From Hirsutella rhossiliensis (taxonomy: Eukaryota; Ascomycota; Sordariomycetes; Hypocreales; Ophiocordycipitaceae): a stretch of DNA of 64,000 nucleotides. The notes beneath the pieces were generated by a model that was not told the DNA's origin, did no database searches, and was given only the letters and a program-made list of their open reading frames with translations. The stretch is from contig NW_025408684.1 of assembly GCF_020360975.1 (NCBI RefSeq), forward strand, positions 124,001-188,000, given 5' to 3'. The position numbers and the translations under genes were made by a program. The stretch's first letter is position 1. Each line of letters begins with the position of its first letter. This document shows, in pieces, positions 42,955-54,889 of the stretch.

Positions 42955-45415
42955 TTAGGACACTGTTCCGTGTATTCGTAGAGCATGGTTCCGCAGATGC
43001 TCCATATGGTCCAGTGGCAAATCGCAGATCGAACATCTAATCTCATCGCCCTCGCGTAAATTCGACAAGTGCTTGCGTCGGAAGTGCTTGGACAGGTCTC
43101 CAGGAGTGTAAAACTCGCGAATGAGAACCTCCACGGCCCCATCATCTGATGTCAAATCAAGGGCCTTGCCGACACAGATGAAGCATCTTCGAGGCCTGTC
43201 CGTGACTGTCTTAATGAAGGTGGACATCAGAGCCGTGTGTTGAGGGCTGTTGATAGGCGGTTCGTTCATGAGAGTAGGCCTAGTTGAGTCGACCGACGCT
43301 CGAGCGCCGCGGATCGTCTGCCCTTCCTCGACCATACAATAAGCTACGATGGCGGCGATAGCATTGTCTCTCCGTCGATATTGACCTTCGAGCGTGTTGC
43401 CAAGTGGAGCGGCGAGGGCCTCAACCAATCGCTTTTGAGCCGGTCGCTGAGGACAAATGGGAGTGTTCACAGTCGCTTGTTTGACAAACCCAATACCTTG
43501 CAATTGCCCTCAATGTCGTCCACCGCCTGTCTTGCAGTCCATTCATCTCGAATCTTCTGCTTAAGCACCCTCTTCAATCTTTGCTTCTCGTTCCTCAGTC
43601 GACGGCGGAGTTCCATGTGCTTCTTTGAACCTGGGCGATGATGCCGAAGGTCTTGCTCTAGTCGCTTGATGATAGGATCAGTAGACACGGATGCTATTTG
43701 TTCAGCTGTGAGATCCGTGGGTCTCCGCTTGCTGATAGAGTGGCCGACGCTGCAGGCCTGCCTTATGAGCGCCTGCTGTGGTTTTTGTCGCCGGAGAATA
43801 CCCCAAGTATCCGCGCAAACCTCCCGTCCCAGGTAGTGCTTCTGAAAGGGATTCGAATTGGCGTGATCTAGAGCAAGATTTCGCAGCGACTCGCTGATAT
43901 CGGCTGAAGCTGGAGTAAGCAACAAGGCTATCGTGATTGGAGGACTTGACGAACCACTTCGATCGAACTCATTGGCCGCATTATAACGCAAGTTGTAGGG
44001 GATGGTGGGGTATTCCAACCCCAATATTTCGCCAACCCTTCTGATCCATTGTGCAATCATCTGGTAAGAAAGAGGCTTGTCCTGGGATAGCTCATAGCCG
44101 GTAAAGGTTTTCATAGCCCGTCGGAATATATATGTGTCTTTTAGATCGTCCTTGAGCGGCAGAGGTAGCTCCGCTCCTCAGGGTGGATATCAAGATTGGC
44201 AAGCTGTGCGGGTGAATTGAGACTTGTTGCTCGGAACGCGCGATGGCGGAAAAGAATGCCTAGCAGGAAGATGTGAGGATTGAGTAGCAAGGAAGGGTCG
44301 GCCAAGGTCTCTGGAAGAGGAAATGTTTTCCTAGATTCGCGTCAGTGCCATATCCTACGAGCAGATGAAGCACGGCGTTTCTGGCGTCCTTACGCATCTT
44401 TGACACCGAGGTACGTTTTCGTGAAGGCTAAGGTGAAGCGAATCAAAATATTATGCGGTCCACCTTCTGGGTCTTTCACCAGTGCAGCCGGATGTCTCCA
44501 AACCGGAGACGCAGGATGGATGTGGGGCGAGCTCCAGCGGGTGCAAGAAGAAGGAGAAAGAGAACAGCAAGGATCCGAAGTTCCCCAAGCCTGAACGATT
44601 TTTTTGTCGTGCTAATTGTCGTTTCGATTTGCTCCTTGAGATCTTCGATCGTCATGCATCGATTCGCTCGCCTCTGGTCGCTCAAGTCATGTTTTTTGGA
44701 GAGGTCTCGGAGAACCTGCAGGGTTACCTTTGACCTATTATTCGGAGGATCGGGCTGTACCTTGTGCATACGCCGATTTAGTTTCGGGTCGAGTTTGTCT
44801 CCAGTGGCTCTCTCGAAGACGAGTCGGAAGACTTTCCAGTATGTGCTCAAAGAGCTGCTCTTCCTCGTTCCTCGCCTTTTCCTGCCATCCTTACCGACCT
44901 TCTGGTTGAGGGACCAGTCAAAAAAGTTATACAAAAGCCGCAGGGAGCTGGACTCGGAGACAGACTCCAAACATTTTTGGGGGTCACAACCCAGCACCTC
45001 GCAGTACCTGAGGGTAGGACCATTACATGTTAGAGGCTGGGAGTCATAAGGGACATGATGTCGTTGGTGACGTACTGGCGCCATTGTGCGTCGCAGGCAT
45101 CGAGGAGCAGTAGACTACCGTCGCTATAGTCTTGAGCTTCGTAGGCGGTCTCGTTGAATTTCTCAACGGCTTCCCGGTAGTACTCAGGTGGATGAACGTT
45201 GCCACCGAAGAGCTGGACTTGGTCTTCAACGTCAGCGTCGACGAATCCGTCTGCGTCATCGAAGTTCAAGTCCTCTACATCCGTTGCCTCCGCATACGTA
45301 TCCGAGTGAAGGGCTCAACTTTGTCAAAGAGACCACCATCGTCAAATTCGTTCTCGGGGGAGTAAGACGCGTCCGAGTCGTAAGAGATGGCGGAATGGCG
45401 TGCTCGGCGCGTCAT
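42955..45415 (-). pseudogene. DUF3435 tyrosine recombinase (Starship captain / Crypton-related family)
   Basis: Start ATG near 45415 (MTRRARHSAISYDSD). Then LNFDDADGFVDADVEDQ, a first intron (about 45015-45070), SLRLLYNFFDWSLNQKVGKD and STYWKVFRLVFERATGDKL, a probable 48-bp intron, RANRCMTIEDLKEQIETT, LRILAVLFLLLLAPAGARPT, PHIFLLGILFRHRAFRA (about 44230-44290), YPTIPYNLRYNAANEFDRS, LALDHANSNPFQKHYLGR, DTWGILRRQKPQQALI, a basic coiled region, and two C-terminal zinc-finger-like pairs (CFICVGKAL...HFRRKH; CSICDLPL...HALRIH) with the stop at 42955. Candidate catalytic residues are Arg in ARPTSIL, the Tyr-Asn-Leu-Arg box and Tyr in KHYLGR. Frameshifts occur near 45272, 44475, 44395, 44120 and 43490. 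Confidence 0.85.
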
Positions 45416-45839
45416 GGTTGACAATGGATCGTATAAGTCAGCGGGATGCGGCTTTCCGTGAGCTGGCAAGAGGAAAGAGTTTCCACAGTAATGCTTGGTT
45501 GTGTAATAGGTAAGATGCTACCAAAATTTGAGGCGGAGTAAGAGCTTCTTAAGTATGACCTATGCGACGCCACCGTTCTGAGCGCTTTGTGGCTCCTTCT
45601 TTTGAGGCTAGAAAGAGGTGTCGGAAGGCACACAGCTTAAACGGGCCGCGGAGGCGTCCCGGCGTGGCTCTGCGGGCTGAGCATGATGGGTGACATGCCA
45701 AGTACATCGGAGATACTTGGAGGGATGAGCCCGGCGATACATTTGTCCGTTCTCGCTCTGGATTCCTGGCAAATTGGCCGCCACCTTTGGTGGCAGAGAC
45801 CGTCCAAACGGGTGGTAAATCCGCCGTCTCATAGTTTAT
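45416..45839. other. Upstream region of DUF3435 gene up to composition boundary
   Basis: GC-balanced, no convincing gene (one 74-aa minus ORF, 45608-45832, unrecognised). Ends at an abrupt switch to AT-rich DNA. Confidence 0.5.
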
Positions 45840-48800
45840 TAGAGTATAAGATATTCTTATAATCTATATAGACCTTAACTTTATACTTACTTTTAAAAAG
45901 GTAATATCGAAATTCCTTAAAAGCTTAAATAATTATAAGGAATTCTTTATTATAGATAGGGTAATTAAGTTCTACGCTATATAGCTTCTTTAAGTAAAAT
46001 ATAATTAGTCGTAGTCTTCCTTTATTATCCTTTTATCCGATTTATACTCCTAAAGTAAAGTCTAATATATTAGTTTTAAGTTCGATTTATTATTTTAGAT
46101 TAAAGGTAGTTAAGACTAGTTCTTATATAATTATAGTCTTAATATATTTAAAAGCTTCGTTAGCTTTATCGTCCTATATAAATTCTTTTTCCTTCTTTAT
46201 TAAGTTATATAATAGTACTATAATCTTTCCGAAATCTTTAATAAATTATTAGTAGTAATTTATAAATCCTAGGAAACTTTATATATCCTTAATATTCTTT
46301 AGCGTTAGCTATTTTTTAACTAAGTTAATTTTATCTTATTATATTTATATCTCTCTTAATAAGATTATATATCTAAGGAAGTCTACTTCCTATATATAGA
46401 ACTTACTTTTCTTTAGTTTAACTAGTAACTTTATATTTTAAAGTACGCGGAGTACCTTATAAACGAATTCCTTATATTCTTTTAAAGTATCTAAAAAGAT
46501 TAAGATATTATCTAGGTATACTACTATAAAAATATCTAAGTATTTATATAGGATATTATTAATTATTTATTAAAAGGTAGCTAGTATATTTATAAGTCTA
46601 AATAGTATTACTAGATATTTAAATAGTCTAAATTTCGTTCTAAAGGCTATTATCTATTTATATCCCTTTTTTATATATATTTAGTTATAGGCGCCTTTAA
46701 GGTTAAGGGCTATAAACTATTTTTTACTATATAATCGATCTTATAGTTCTAATATAAGCGGTAATAGTATTTAGTCCTTTATTATAATATCGTTTAAGCG
46801 TCTATAGTTAATAACTAGTTATAGCTTACCGTTTTTCTTTAAAATAAATATAACTAGGTAGCCTACTTTAGATATTAACGTTTATATATATCCCTTTTAT
46901 AGATTCTTATTAAGGTAGTCGCGTAGCGTTTATAGTTACTTTTCGTTTAAGTTATAGATTTTATAGAACGTCGGCGTTATTCTATCCTTAAGATAAATTT
47001 TATAGTCTTATTAGCTATATTTAGGTAACCTTATCTTAAGTTCTTCCTTAAAGAGTTTATTATATTTCCGGTATTCTTAAGGGATATTCCTTATTCTATC
47101 TTATAGGCTTTATTCTTTCTTTTAAAAGCTAGTTTCTCTTAACTTAAGCTCTTTATTAATTTATTTAAGGTCTTTCCTTAAAGTAGTAATAACTCTTTAG
47201 ATCTTTATATTATATCCTTTATCCTATTTATATTAGATACTAGGTTATATAGCTATATTAGTTAGTATATAGGTCTTATTAGTCGATTTTATTATATCCG
47301 CTAGTTTAGTTACTATTTTTATTTATATCGCTAAAGCCTATAATAATTTACTTAAATAGTTATCCCTTTTATTTTATTTAGTAGCTAAATTATTATAAAA
47401 TTTTACTTTCTCTTAAATCTACTAGTCCTAGAAACTTATATCTTTATCTTAATATAGCTAGCTAGTTCTTTAGTTAATTAGTAGGTTGCTCTCTTATAGT
47501 TATAGAAGCCTTAATATAAGGTCGTATTCTTTAATATCTATAATATTAAAGTTAACTTATTCGTTATAGCCCTAGATATTAATATCGAGGTAATTAATCT
47601 CTATATTAATAATTCTATTATTATAGTTAAAGGCCTCTCCTTTAATATTTATAAGTTTATATAAATCTATCTTATATCTCTATATAAGTTAGTAACGATT
47701 AATAACTCTAAGTAAAACGTAATTACCTATCGCGCTATAGTCTAAAAGTAGATATATATAATATCCCGCGATTTAGATATTTAATACTATTTAGTCGCTA
47801 TAGCTTACTATTACTATATATAGGGTCCTTAGATCTTATTATATTATACTAGTCTATAGCCCTTTTATAGATAGCGTACCTTATTTTTTACTTAGTCCTT
47901 ATTTATTTTATTTAGGTATTCTTCTTTAATTTATTATTAATATCGTTTCTTTATATTTTCGTTATATAGTATTATATTAGGGCTTAAGAGACTAATTTCT
48001 TATAGCTAATTAAAGATTTCTTATTTCTTAACGCTATATGATTTATATTATACTACTTTATAGTTAATTATATACTATACTTTATAATTTTATTTATTTT
48101 ATACTAAAGGTTAAGTTTTCGTTTAGCGTTTTTCTATTTTTTATATAGTATTTCTATATCGATTTTTCCTTAGTTAAATACGGCTTATAGCCTTTATATA
48201 TATTACTAATAATCGTTTAGTATACTATTATATTATTTATACTATACTTATACTTTTTTATATTTATAAACTCTATAGTTTAAGTATATATATTCGTTAT
48301 AATCTTCTTTATTATATTTAACTTATTATATAAGTCTTTAAAAGATTAAGGGTTTAGATGCCTTAAAGCGAGTAGCGCTATACTATTCCTTTATTTTAGC
48401 GTATTTATAGATTTTATATATCTTTAAAAGATATCTCGTTAATAATCTATAATTATTATAGTATTTAAGTAGTATACTATAATTAGGTTCTAATAATATA
48501 ACTTAGTCGTTTAAGTAGCGTTAATCGATTTTCTAGTAGTTTAGTTCTATACTTAGGTAGGGTTTTAAAAGTACTTATCCTTTAAACCTAACTAGGAAGG
48601 TATTATATTATGCCTTTATCTAAAAGTATATTATATAATCTAAGTAGACGTATAATATCTATAAAATATACTTATAGTACTTATAAGTAAGTAGTATTTA
48701 TAGATTATCTTTAAATTTTCCTTATAGTTACTATTCTTATTATAGAGCTATAAAGGTATCGACTATAGTAATAGCTATAGTATAGTTTCCTTTATATAGT

Positions 48801-50805
48801 ACTAGTTAATATTAAATTAATATAGCTTATTAGTTTTCTATAAGAATTTAAGGTATTTATTAGGTTCTAATTTTAAGTATTTCTTTAAATTCTTTAAAGT
48901 ATAGAGCGTATTCTCTAATCGTAGTATTTTCCCTTAGTAGCGAGGGTAGTAGTATAAGTTTATTCTTATCTTTTATTTCTCTAGGTATTTCTTATTCTTT
49001 AGAGCTTATATCGTCGATACTTTATTAGTCCTCTTTAAGTTATTATCTAAGTTTCGTAAGTATAAGGGCTATATCTATATCTTCTTTATTATATTATTTA
49101 TAAACTACCTATCGTTATTATTAATTTTTACTTTATATATCTTCCTAGAATTATTTACCGTTTTTCTTAATCTAGTCTTAAGAGACTCCTTTAAGATAAG
49201 GGTATTTTAGTTCTATAAATTTAACTTATTTTTATATTTTAAGATCCCTTCGTTATATTATTATAAAGGTCTTTATTAGTAGCTTTAAGAACTATTTAAT
49301 ACTATTCTTATCGCTTAGGTATACTATATATTTATCGTTATAGTATATAGTCTAATTAAGGAGTTTATACTTTAGTTCCTATCTATTAATAGCGTTTAAG
49401 TATTTCTTACCTTTTAGGGCTAGTACTTAGTAGGTTTTCTTCTCCTTATAAGGTTATTTATATTCTTTAAAGTAATATCTAAGTTTCCTATAGTTAAAAT
49501 ACTTTTCTTTACTTTTTTATATTATATTTAGATCTATCCTACCTAGGTTAGTTATATAGGCGTAGGTAATAAGAGTTTCGCGCTTCTTTTTATAGTTAAT
49601 ATATTAGTTAAAGTTATTCTTATAAGAAGGGTTTTAGTTTCCTCTTCCTTATTTCTTTTCTTAGCGTCGCGTATACTATCTATCGTTAATTTATACTATT
49701 ATAGTAATATAGTTTAAAAGGTTATTAAGTTAATTTTCCTTATAAAGCTCGTCCTTAACTTCTTCTTTAAGCCTATTATAGAATCGTAATATAAGAGGTT
49801 TATCGTTTTAATTAAGCTTTAAGGTAACTTAACGGAACTTTATAGTATAATCCGCTATTAAGATCCTTTATTAGAGTTCTTAAAGTTTCTATTTAGCCTC
49901 TTATTCCTCGTTAGTTATTCTAAATACCTTTATAATAGCTTCTTTAAATCCTTAGAAACTAATAAAGACTTTATCTATCTCGTTATCTTATCGCGCTAGT
50001 TAGTTATCGAGAAAGTCCCTTATAATAGGTTTAAACTAAGCGAGTGCCGTTTTAGATAAATAATTTCCTATATAAAGTACCTTTTTAACTAGGTCTAAGA
50101 GTTTAGTAAGATAAAACCGGTAGTAGGCCTTAAGTTAGGTAAGAAAGTCTTAAAGTATACTATAAGTACCGTTAAATAGTCCTAGCTATTTTAGTTTAAC
50201 TACTTCTCTAAGGTCCCTAACTTATTTATTACCTCCTTTATTCCTAAGTAACTATACCTTATATTAAAGGGTAATAATCTCGCGTAAGGTAATATAATAG
50301 CTCTAGAGTTAGTTAATTTAGTATACTATATAGGTATATTAATAGTTATAATATTACTTAAAGTAACGCGGTATTATACTAAATAAGAGCTTTTAATATA
50401 TAATAACTAGTATTATTCCTAAGGGATAAACCTATTAAGGATATAATAGATATAATAGGGCGTAGTTTAAGTAATAATAAGTATATTACGTTAGTAATAA
50501 GTTAAAGGTTATAGACTATAGACTATAACTAAGTAATTAAGTAATTAGAATTAAAGATAAGATCGTAATAGAGATCGTAATAATTATAATATTAAAAGCT
50601 ATTAAGCTATTTATTTAAAGGAGTATTTTATTCCTTCTTTATATATCTCGAGAGCTTCCCTAGATCGCTGAGAGCGCTAGGTAATCCCGTCGTCTAGCGC
50701 TAGAGCGCTAGAGCGATCCTACGATCCTAGATTAGAGCGCTAGAGTAATTGGCTTAATTAGTTAGTCTATATAATTGCTCCCTACGTTACGTAACCTCGT
50801 AATAT
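45840..50805 (-). mobile_element. RIP-mutated Gypsy element, 3' truncated
   Basis: AT-rich and TpA-rich, with no ORF over 60 codons. On the minus strand an RT core is still readable: YLDIFIVVYLDNILIF at about 46560-46490 (YLDD changed to YLDN; codon block 46507-46518), then LDTLKEYKEFVYKVLRVL, KLLVKLKKSKFYI, EVDFLRYIIL and LKNIKDI*SFLG, with stops exactly where Gln or Trp codons are expected. Upstream (about 46740-46870) a KKNGKLRLVVDYRRLN-like block is recognisable in degraded form. Integrase would lie left of 45840 but is absent. An LTR-like start (tattacgaggttacgtaacg, minus) near 50805 is tentative. Confidence 0.75.
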
Positions 50806-51420
50806 ATATTAGTCCCCGCGGTTCGCTAGACCGTGGTCGTAATATATAGAAGGCTCGGCCTTACGTAAAATAGTTAATATCTCTTAAGCCGGCAGCGCTT
50901 TATATTAAAAAAGGTTCTACTTAAGAGCTTACTATATTATAGTCCGTCGGCGATAAATATTATACGCTAAGGGATTAAGATATAGCCCGTAGTTATAGTA
51001 GCCCTTAGTAACTCGAAAAGTCTACTACTAAGCTCCTTCTTCCTCGTTATATAAGGCCGTTATAACGAGGCGGAAAGGGCAGTTAAGCTTCTAGGTAGAC
51101 GGCTTATATAGCCCTATGCTAGTAGAAGCCCGCCGCGGGCTATAATCGTATATAAAGAGGACTAGGGTTATAAGGGAGATCTCGTTAATATCTCGCTTAT
51201 ATAAGCTTAACTACTTAACGACGGCGGCACCGTTCTCGCGAAGGAAGCCCTAGACGAAGTTATACGCCTTATCATAGGTTTCGAAGCTTAGAGACGGCGG
51301 CAAGGGCGGGATAGTGTCTCCGCGTTCCTCGTTAGCATCGTAAGATTTATTATCGCCTTAAGGTAGCGTAGGTGCATTAAGGAGGGAGAGAAGGGGGTCC
51401 ATCGCGGCGGCGGCGATAGC
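50806..51420 (-). pseudogene. RIP-mutated Mutator-like (FAR1-type) transposase start
   Basis: Minus strand from about 51400: MDPLLSLLNAPTLP, stop, GDNKSYDANEERGDTIPPLP, SFETYDKAYNFV, stop, GFLRENGAAVVK, later YSPRRASTSIGLYKPST, stop, KLNCPFRLVITALYNEEE. It has the FAR1-like DNA-binding region of fungal Mutator-like transposases. Internal stops fit C-to-T changes at Gln/Trp codons. The rest of the gene is cut off by the Gypsy element at about 50805. Confidence 0.65.
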
Positions 51421-51465
51421 TTTAAATTTAGTATATATATATAGAATATAGGTAGGATCTTATAT

Positions 51466-51487
51466 GTATGTGTGGTGTGTGTGTGTG
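51466..51487. repeat. GT-rich microsatellite at compartment edge
   Basis: gtatgtgtggtgtgtgtgtgtg immediately where AT-rich DNA gives way to GC-rich sequence. Confidence 0.8.
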
Positions 51488-51826
51488 GGCGGGCTCGGGC
51501 GCGGGCATTTAGGCGGTACCGCTACCTGCCATGGGGGCGCGGTATAAATAGGCGGGGCGGGCTGGCGTTAGTACGTATCTTAAAAATGGGGCGTTTGTAC
51601 GAATAGAGATAGGTGTGTGTACAAATAGCAATACTCTTCTCACGTACCAGTCAGGTGTGACTGTGCCTTCCTTCTTCCACAGGGTCCAACTTTGTATGAC
51701 TTTGATGAGTAAGCCGAATCTCGGCAAGTTGGCGCGGAAGCGTGTTTTCGCCGCCTCGATCTTCAATCCCGCATCTCTCAAAACTGTACCTGTATTTTTT
51801 CGATCAAAAGCTGGCCAGACCTGACC

Positions 51827-53307
51827 ATGCTCCGCCAAGTGATTGAGAGGTCCATTCGTCCTTCATTCGCGTGTTATTCTCTCGTTAGATTCGCACCCGC
51901 TAGCATCTGTTGTCGTTCACGATTCTCGACAATGCTGCCTCTTAAGTCAATCGAGTACGAGTGGATCGATGGCGTTGAGCGACTCGAGATGTATGAGCCC
52001 GGAGGCTACCATCCCATTATGATTGATGATGTCTTGCACTCTCGGTATCGCATTGTGGACAAGCTAGGATACGGCGGTTACTCGACTGTTTGGCTTGCGC
52101 ACGATGGTCGACTCAATCGCTACGTTGCCATCAAGGTGGCAATTTCTCAAACCACACTCCTTCGACGCGAGACTTCAATTTTGCACGCCCTCTCAGAGCC
52201 TAGAGTCACTCCACCCCTAGTCAGTGAAGCTACGTCCATCGCCGCAAACGATGTTTTGCCGAGTATCTTGGACGAGTTCGACGTCCGAGGACCCAATGGC
52301 ATGCACAAATGCTACGCAGTTGGTCCCGCTCAAGGGAACATCAAAGACGCATCGTTCAACCGTCTTTTCCCCATTCACGTTGCGCGAGCCCTGGCGGCGA
52401 AACTAGCGGTAGCCGTTGCCTTTGTTCACTCGAAAGGCTTTGTTCATGGAGGTTTGTTATGCTCTGTCAATGCCTAGCTGCGCGAGGTTAACTCTTGGGA
52501 GCAGATATTCATCTTCGAAATGCATTAGTCAAGCTTTCACCGAGCTTTAACAATCTCTCCATCTTACAACTTAGAGAAAAATTCGGCGAGCCAGAAACGG
52601 TGCCTATTAGGCGCGTTGATGGTAAGCCGTTGTCGCCCAATGTTCCAAGCCAAGCAGTGACTTCCCTATATCTCGGCAAAAGAGCGCCGGATTTTACGAT
52701 CGAAGATGCGCGAGGCCTTGTCCTTAGCGACTTTGGGGAGTCCTTCAACCCGACTACAGAACTGCGTCTTGGCAGGAACTGCAACACACCCACTGCTAAG
52801 AAAGCACCGGAAGCGCTATTCGAGCCGGAAGCTGCGCTGTCATATTCATCAGACATTTGGAGCCTAGGAACTGCCATCTGGGAAATTCTGGCCATGAAGT
52901 TTATCTTCAGCGAATCCGAGACTGAGGATGAGATAGTGGCTCAGCAAATCGATGTCCTGGGTCACCAGAGTTTTCCAGAAAGCTGGCGAGAACGATGGGA
53001 GAGGCCTGGCTTGGAAGAGATGCATCCCGGAAGCAGAGTACCTCGCCGGCCTACTACTGACAGAGAGATTTGGCCGCCACTAGAAAGAGCTTTCGAAGAA
53101 TTTGTGCAGAAATACAGAAGAAGGCGAGAGGCAGCTGGCGTGTTTGGCGATGATGAGACACGGGCAATCCTGGACTTGATGCGAGGCATGCTCAAGTTCC
53201 CACCTGAAGAGCGACTCGATATACAGGCGGTTTTAACGTCCAATTGGATGGTCAAGTGGGCATTGCCCAGTCTGCAGCAGGAAGGGACATTCTATGCATT
53301 TAGTTGA
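51827..53307 (+). CDS. SRPK-like protein kinase
   Basis: Serine/arginine-protein-kinase-like (fungal expanded SRPK/APH-fold group); transfers phosphate from ATP to protein substrates. Two exons (51827-52451, 52505-53307) give 475 aa. Start at 51827; MLPLKSIEYEW at 51932 is an alternative start. The motif order is complete: Gly-rich loop LGYGGYSTVW (about residues 80-89), VAIKVA with Lys103, catalytic HGDIHLRN spanning the splice junction (Asp about 209), SDFGES (about 283-288), APEALFE, DIWSLGTAIWEIL. The catalytic loop has HGD-IHLRN rather than HRDLKxxN, as is common in this fungal group. The N-terminus before residue 36 is Arg-rich and could be a presequence. The only clean host-type gene of the window. 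Confidence 0.88.
52452..52504 (+). other. Intron of SRPK-like kinase gene
   Basis: 53 bp, gtttgt to gagcag; joins VHG to DIHLRN in frame. Confidence 0.8.
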
Positions 53308-54098
53308 TCGAAGCTGGTCCAAGGCCCAGCCGTAGTCCTCCTCGCTTTCGCCGCGAATAAATGCAAAAGCGATACAGAAGGATTGCTGGCTAGCATCAAC
53401 GCCAACGCAGTCGAGGTGCGGCATTGAATACTTGTTCGTCTGATATGTGCAATCCAAGAGAAACAACTCCGGGTAGTTCTTGGTGTATGCTAGTAACTCT
53501 GGATGGGCGATATGACTGCTGTGACGCGGTTGTCCTTGTCTAGCTGTATCTTGCTTATAAACCCTTCGTCATTGAGTTGTTTAGCAAGGGCGTGGATAGA
53601 GCTTTGGCCTTCGCTGCGCTGCCGTCTGTAATCCGCAATGCGATTATAGATGTCTTGCTGTGCTATGGGAGCGCTTGAGTTCTGGCGAATGCAAGTTCTG
53701 ATGTCCTTTGGCGCTACCCCGGCATTGACAAGGGTGCCAACCAATGCGATATCTTGAGGACTTAGTCTGCGAAGCGTCGGGTGAGCCGACTCGTGCCAGC
53801 TTAGCTCATGATTATGGACAGCGAATTGGCTGCCTAAACGATACTTCACAGTCCATGTAGACCCGTCGAGACTTTGCTTTGCTAAAAATGAGCATTGGCA
53901 GCGAGTGCCCCGTGTCGAAGTGCGTCGCTGTCGGTCTTCCAAATTGCTTGAGGGTTTGCAAGAGCGATCACAAGCGTATGTGATCGTCAGCTTTCCACTC
54001 TTCTCTTTGTGAGTCCGCAACGTGATGAAGGCACAGCCTCGCGGCGCTGCCCAGGAATTGATCGCCGTTACTAAGACGTGCCGGGACTCATTAGTCAC
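53308..54098 (-). pseudogene. Mutator-like (MULE) transposase, N-terminal part
   Basis: Minus strand, start at about 54098 (MTNESRHVLVTAIN) though upstream codons may belong. A FAR1-like DNA-binding region reads CAFITLRTHKEKSGKLTITY, TRCQCSFLAKQSLDGSTWTV and NHELSWHESAHPTLRRLS. After a frameshift near 53507, LLAYTKNYPELFLLDCTYQT enters the transposase domain (first catalytic Asp in LLDCTYQTN), followed by PHLDCVGVDASQQSFCIAFA and EEDYGWALDQL. It ends next to the kinase stop, so the rest of the catalytic domain is missing. No RIP, unlike the neighbour at 50806-51420. Confidence 0.8.
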
Positions 54099-54169
54099 TC
54101 TTAGGAGGAAGTTCGTCGTCCTAAAATGGATGAGTGTTTACGTGGCAAAAGAATGATACTCTTAAGCAG

Positions 54170-54760
54170 TGGCCTGAGAGCATAGTAGAAGAAATAGGGG
54201 CATAGAAAGGTAAATTTAGTAATATATATCTTAGTCTATCTATTATAATAAAGGAGGGGCTTATATATATAAAGTAACTATAAATAGCTAGCCTAAAGGG
54301 GGTATTAAGATATTCCTATACTTAAGTTAGGCCTATATTATATCTTATAGCTAAGGGGGTTATATTAATTAAGTAAGCTTCTATATATATAGCTATTAAG
54401 TTTACTAAGTATAGCTCTAGCCTCTTATAGCTATTTCTTAATATATACCCTTACTCTTAAGTAAGGGCTTAAGAGTATAGTAAAAGAAATAAGGGTATAG
54501 AAAGGTAAATTTAGTAATATATATCTTAGTCTATCTATTAAGATAAAGGAGGGGCTTATAAAGGTATAGTAGCTATATATAGCTAGCTAAAAGAGGGTAT
54601 TAAGATATCCCTATACCTAAGTTAAGCCTATATAATATCCTTAAGCTAAGGGAGTTATATTAGTTAGGTAGGCTTTCTTATATATAACTATTAAGTCTAC
54701 TAGGTATTACTATAGTATCTTATACCTACTCTCCTTAATATACCCTCTTACTACCTTAGC
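54170..54760. repeat. Tandem duplication, about 295-bp period, AT-rich
   Basis: Copy 1 starts at ...gagcatagtagaag (54177), copy 2 at ...gagtatagtaaaag (about 54473). Differences are mainly C/T and G/A, as expected from RIP. Confidence 0.8.
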
Positions 54761-54889
54761 TTTTAAATAGTAGGGTAATAAGTAGAGAAGCGTTTAGTTT
54801 AATAAATATAAGGCTATTTTAATATTAAATTTAGCTACTTTATTATTTATTTAAGGAGGTTATCTTAAAATAAGGGTGTTGCGAAGCGT

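Noticed and set aside
51509..51838. 109-aa minus ORF upstream of the kinase
   Set aside because: No motif; overlaps the presumed kinase promoter.
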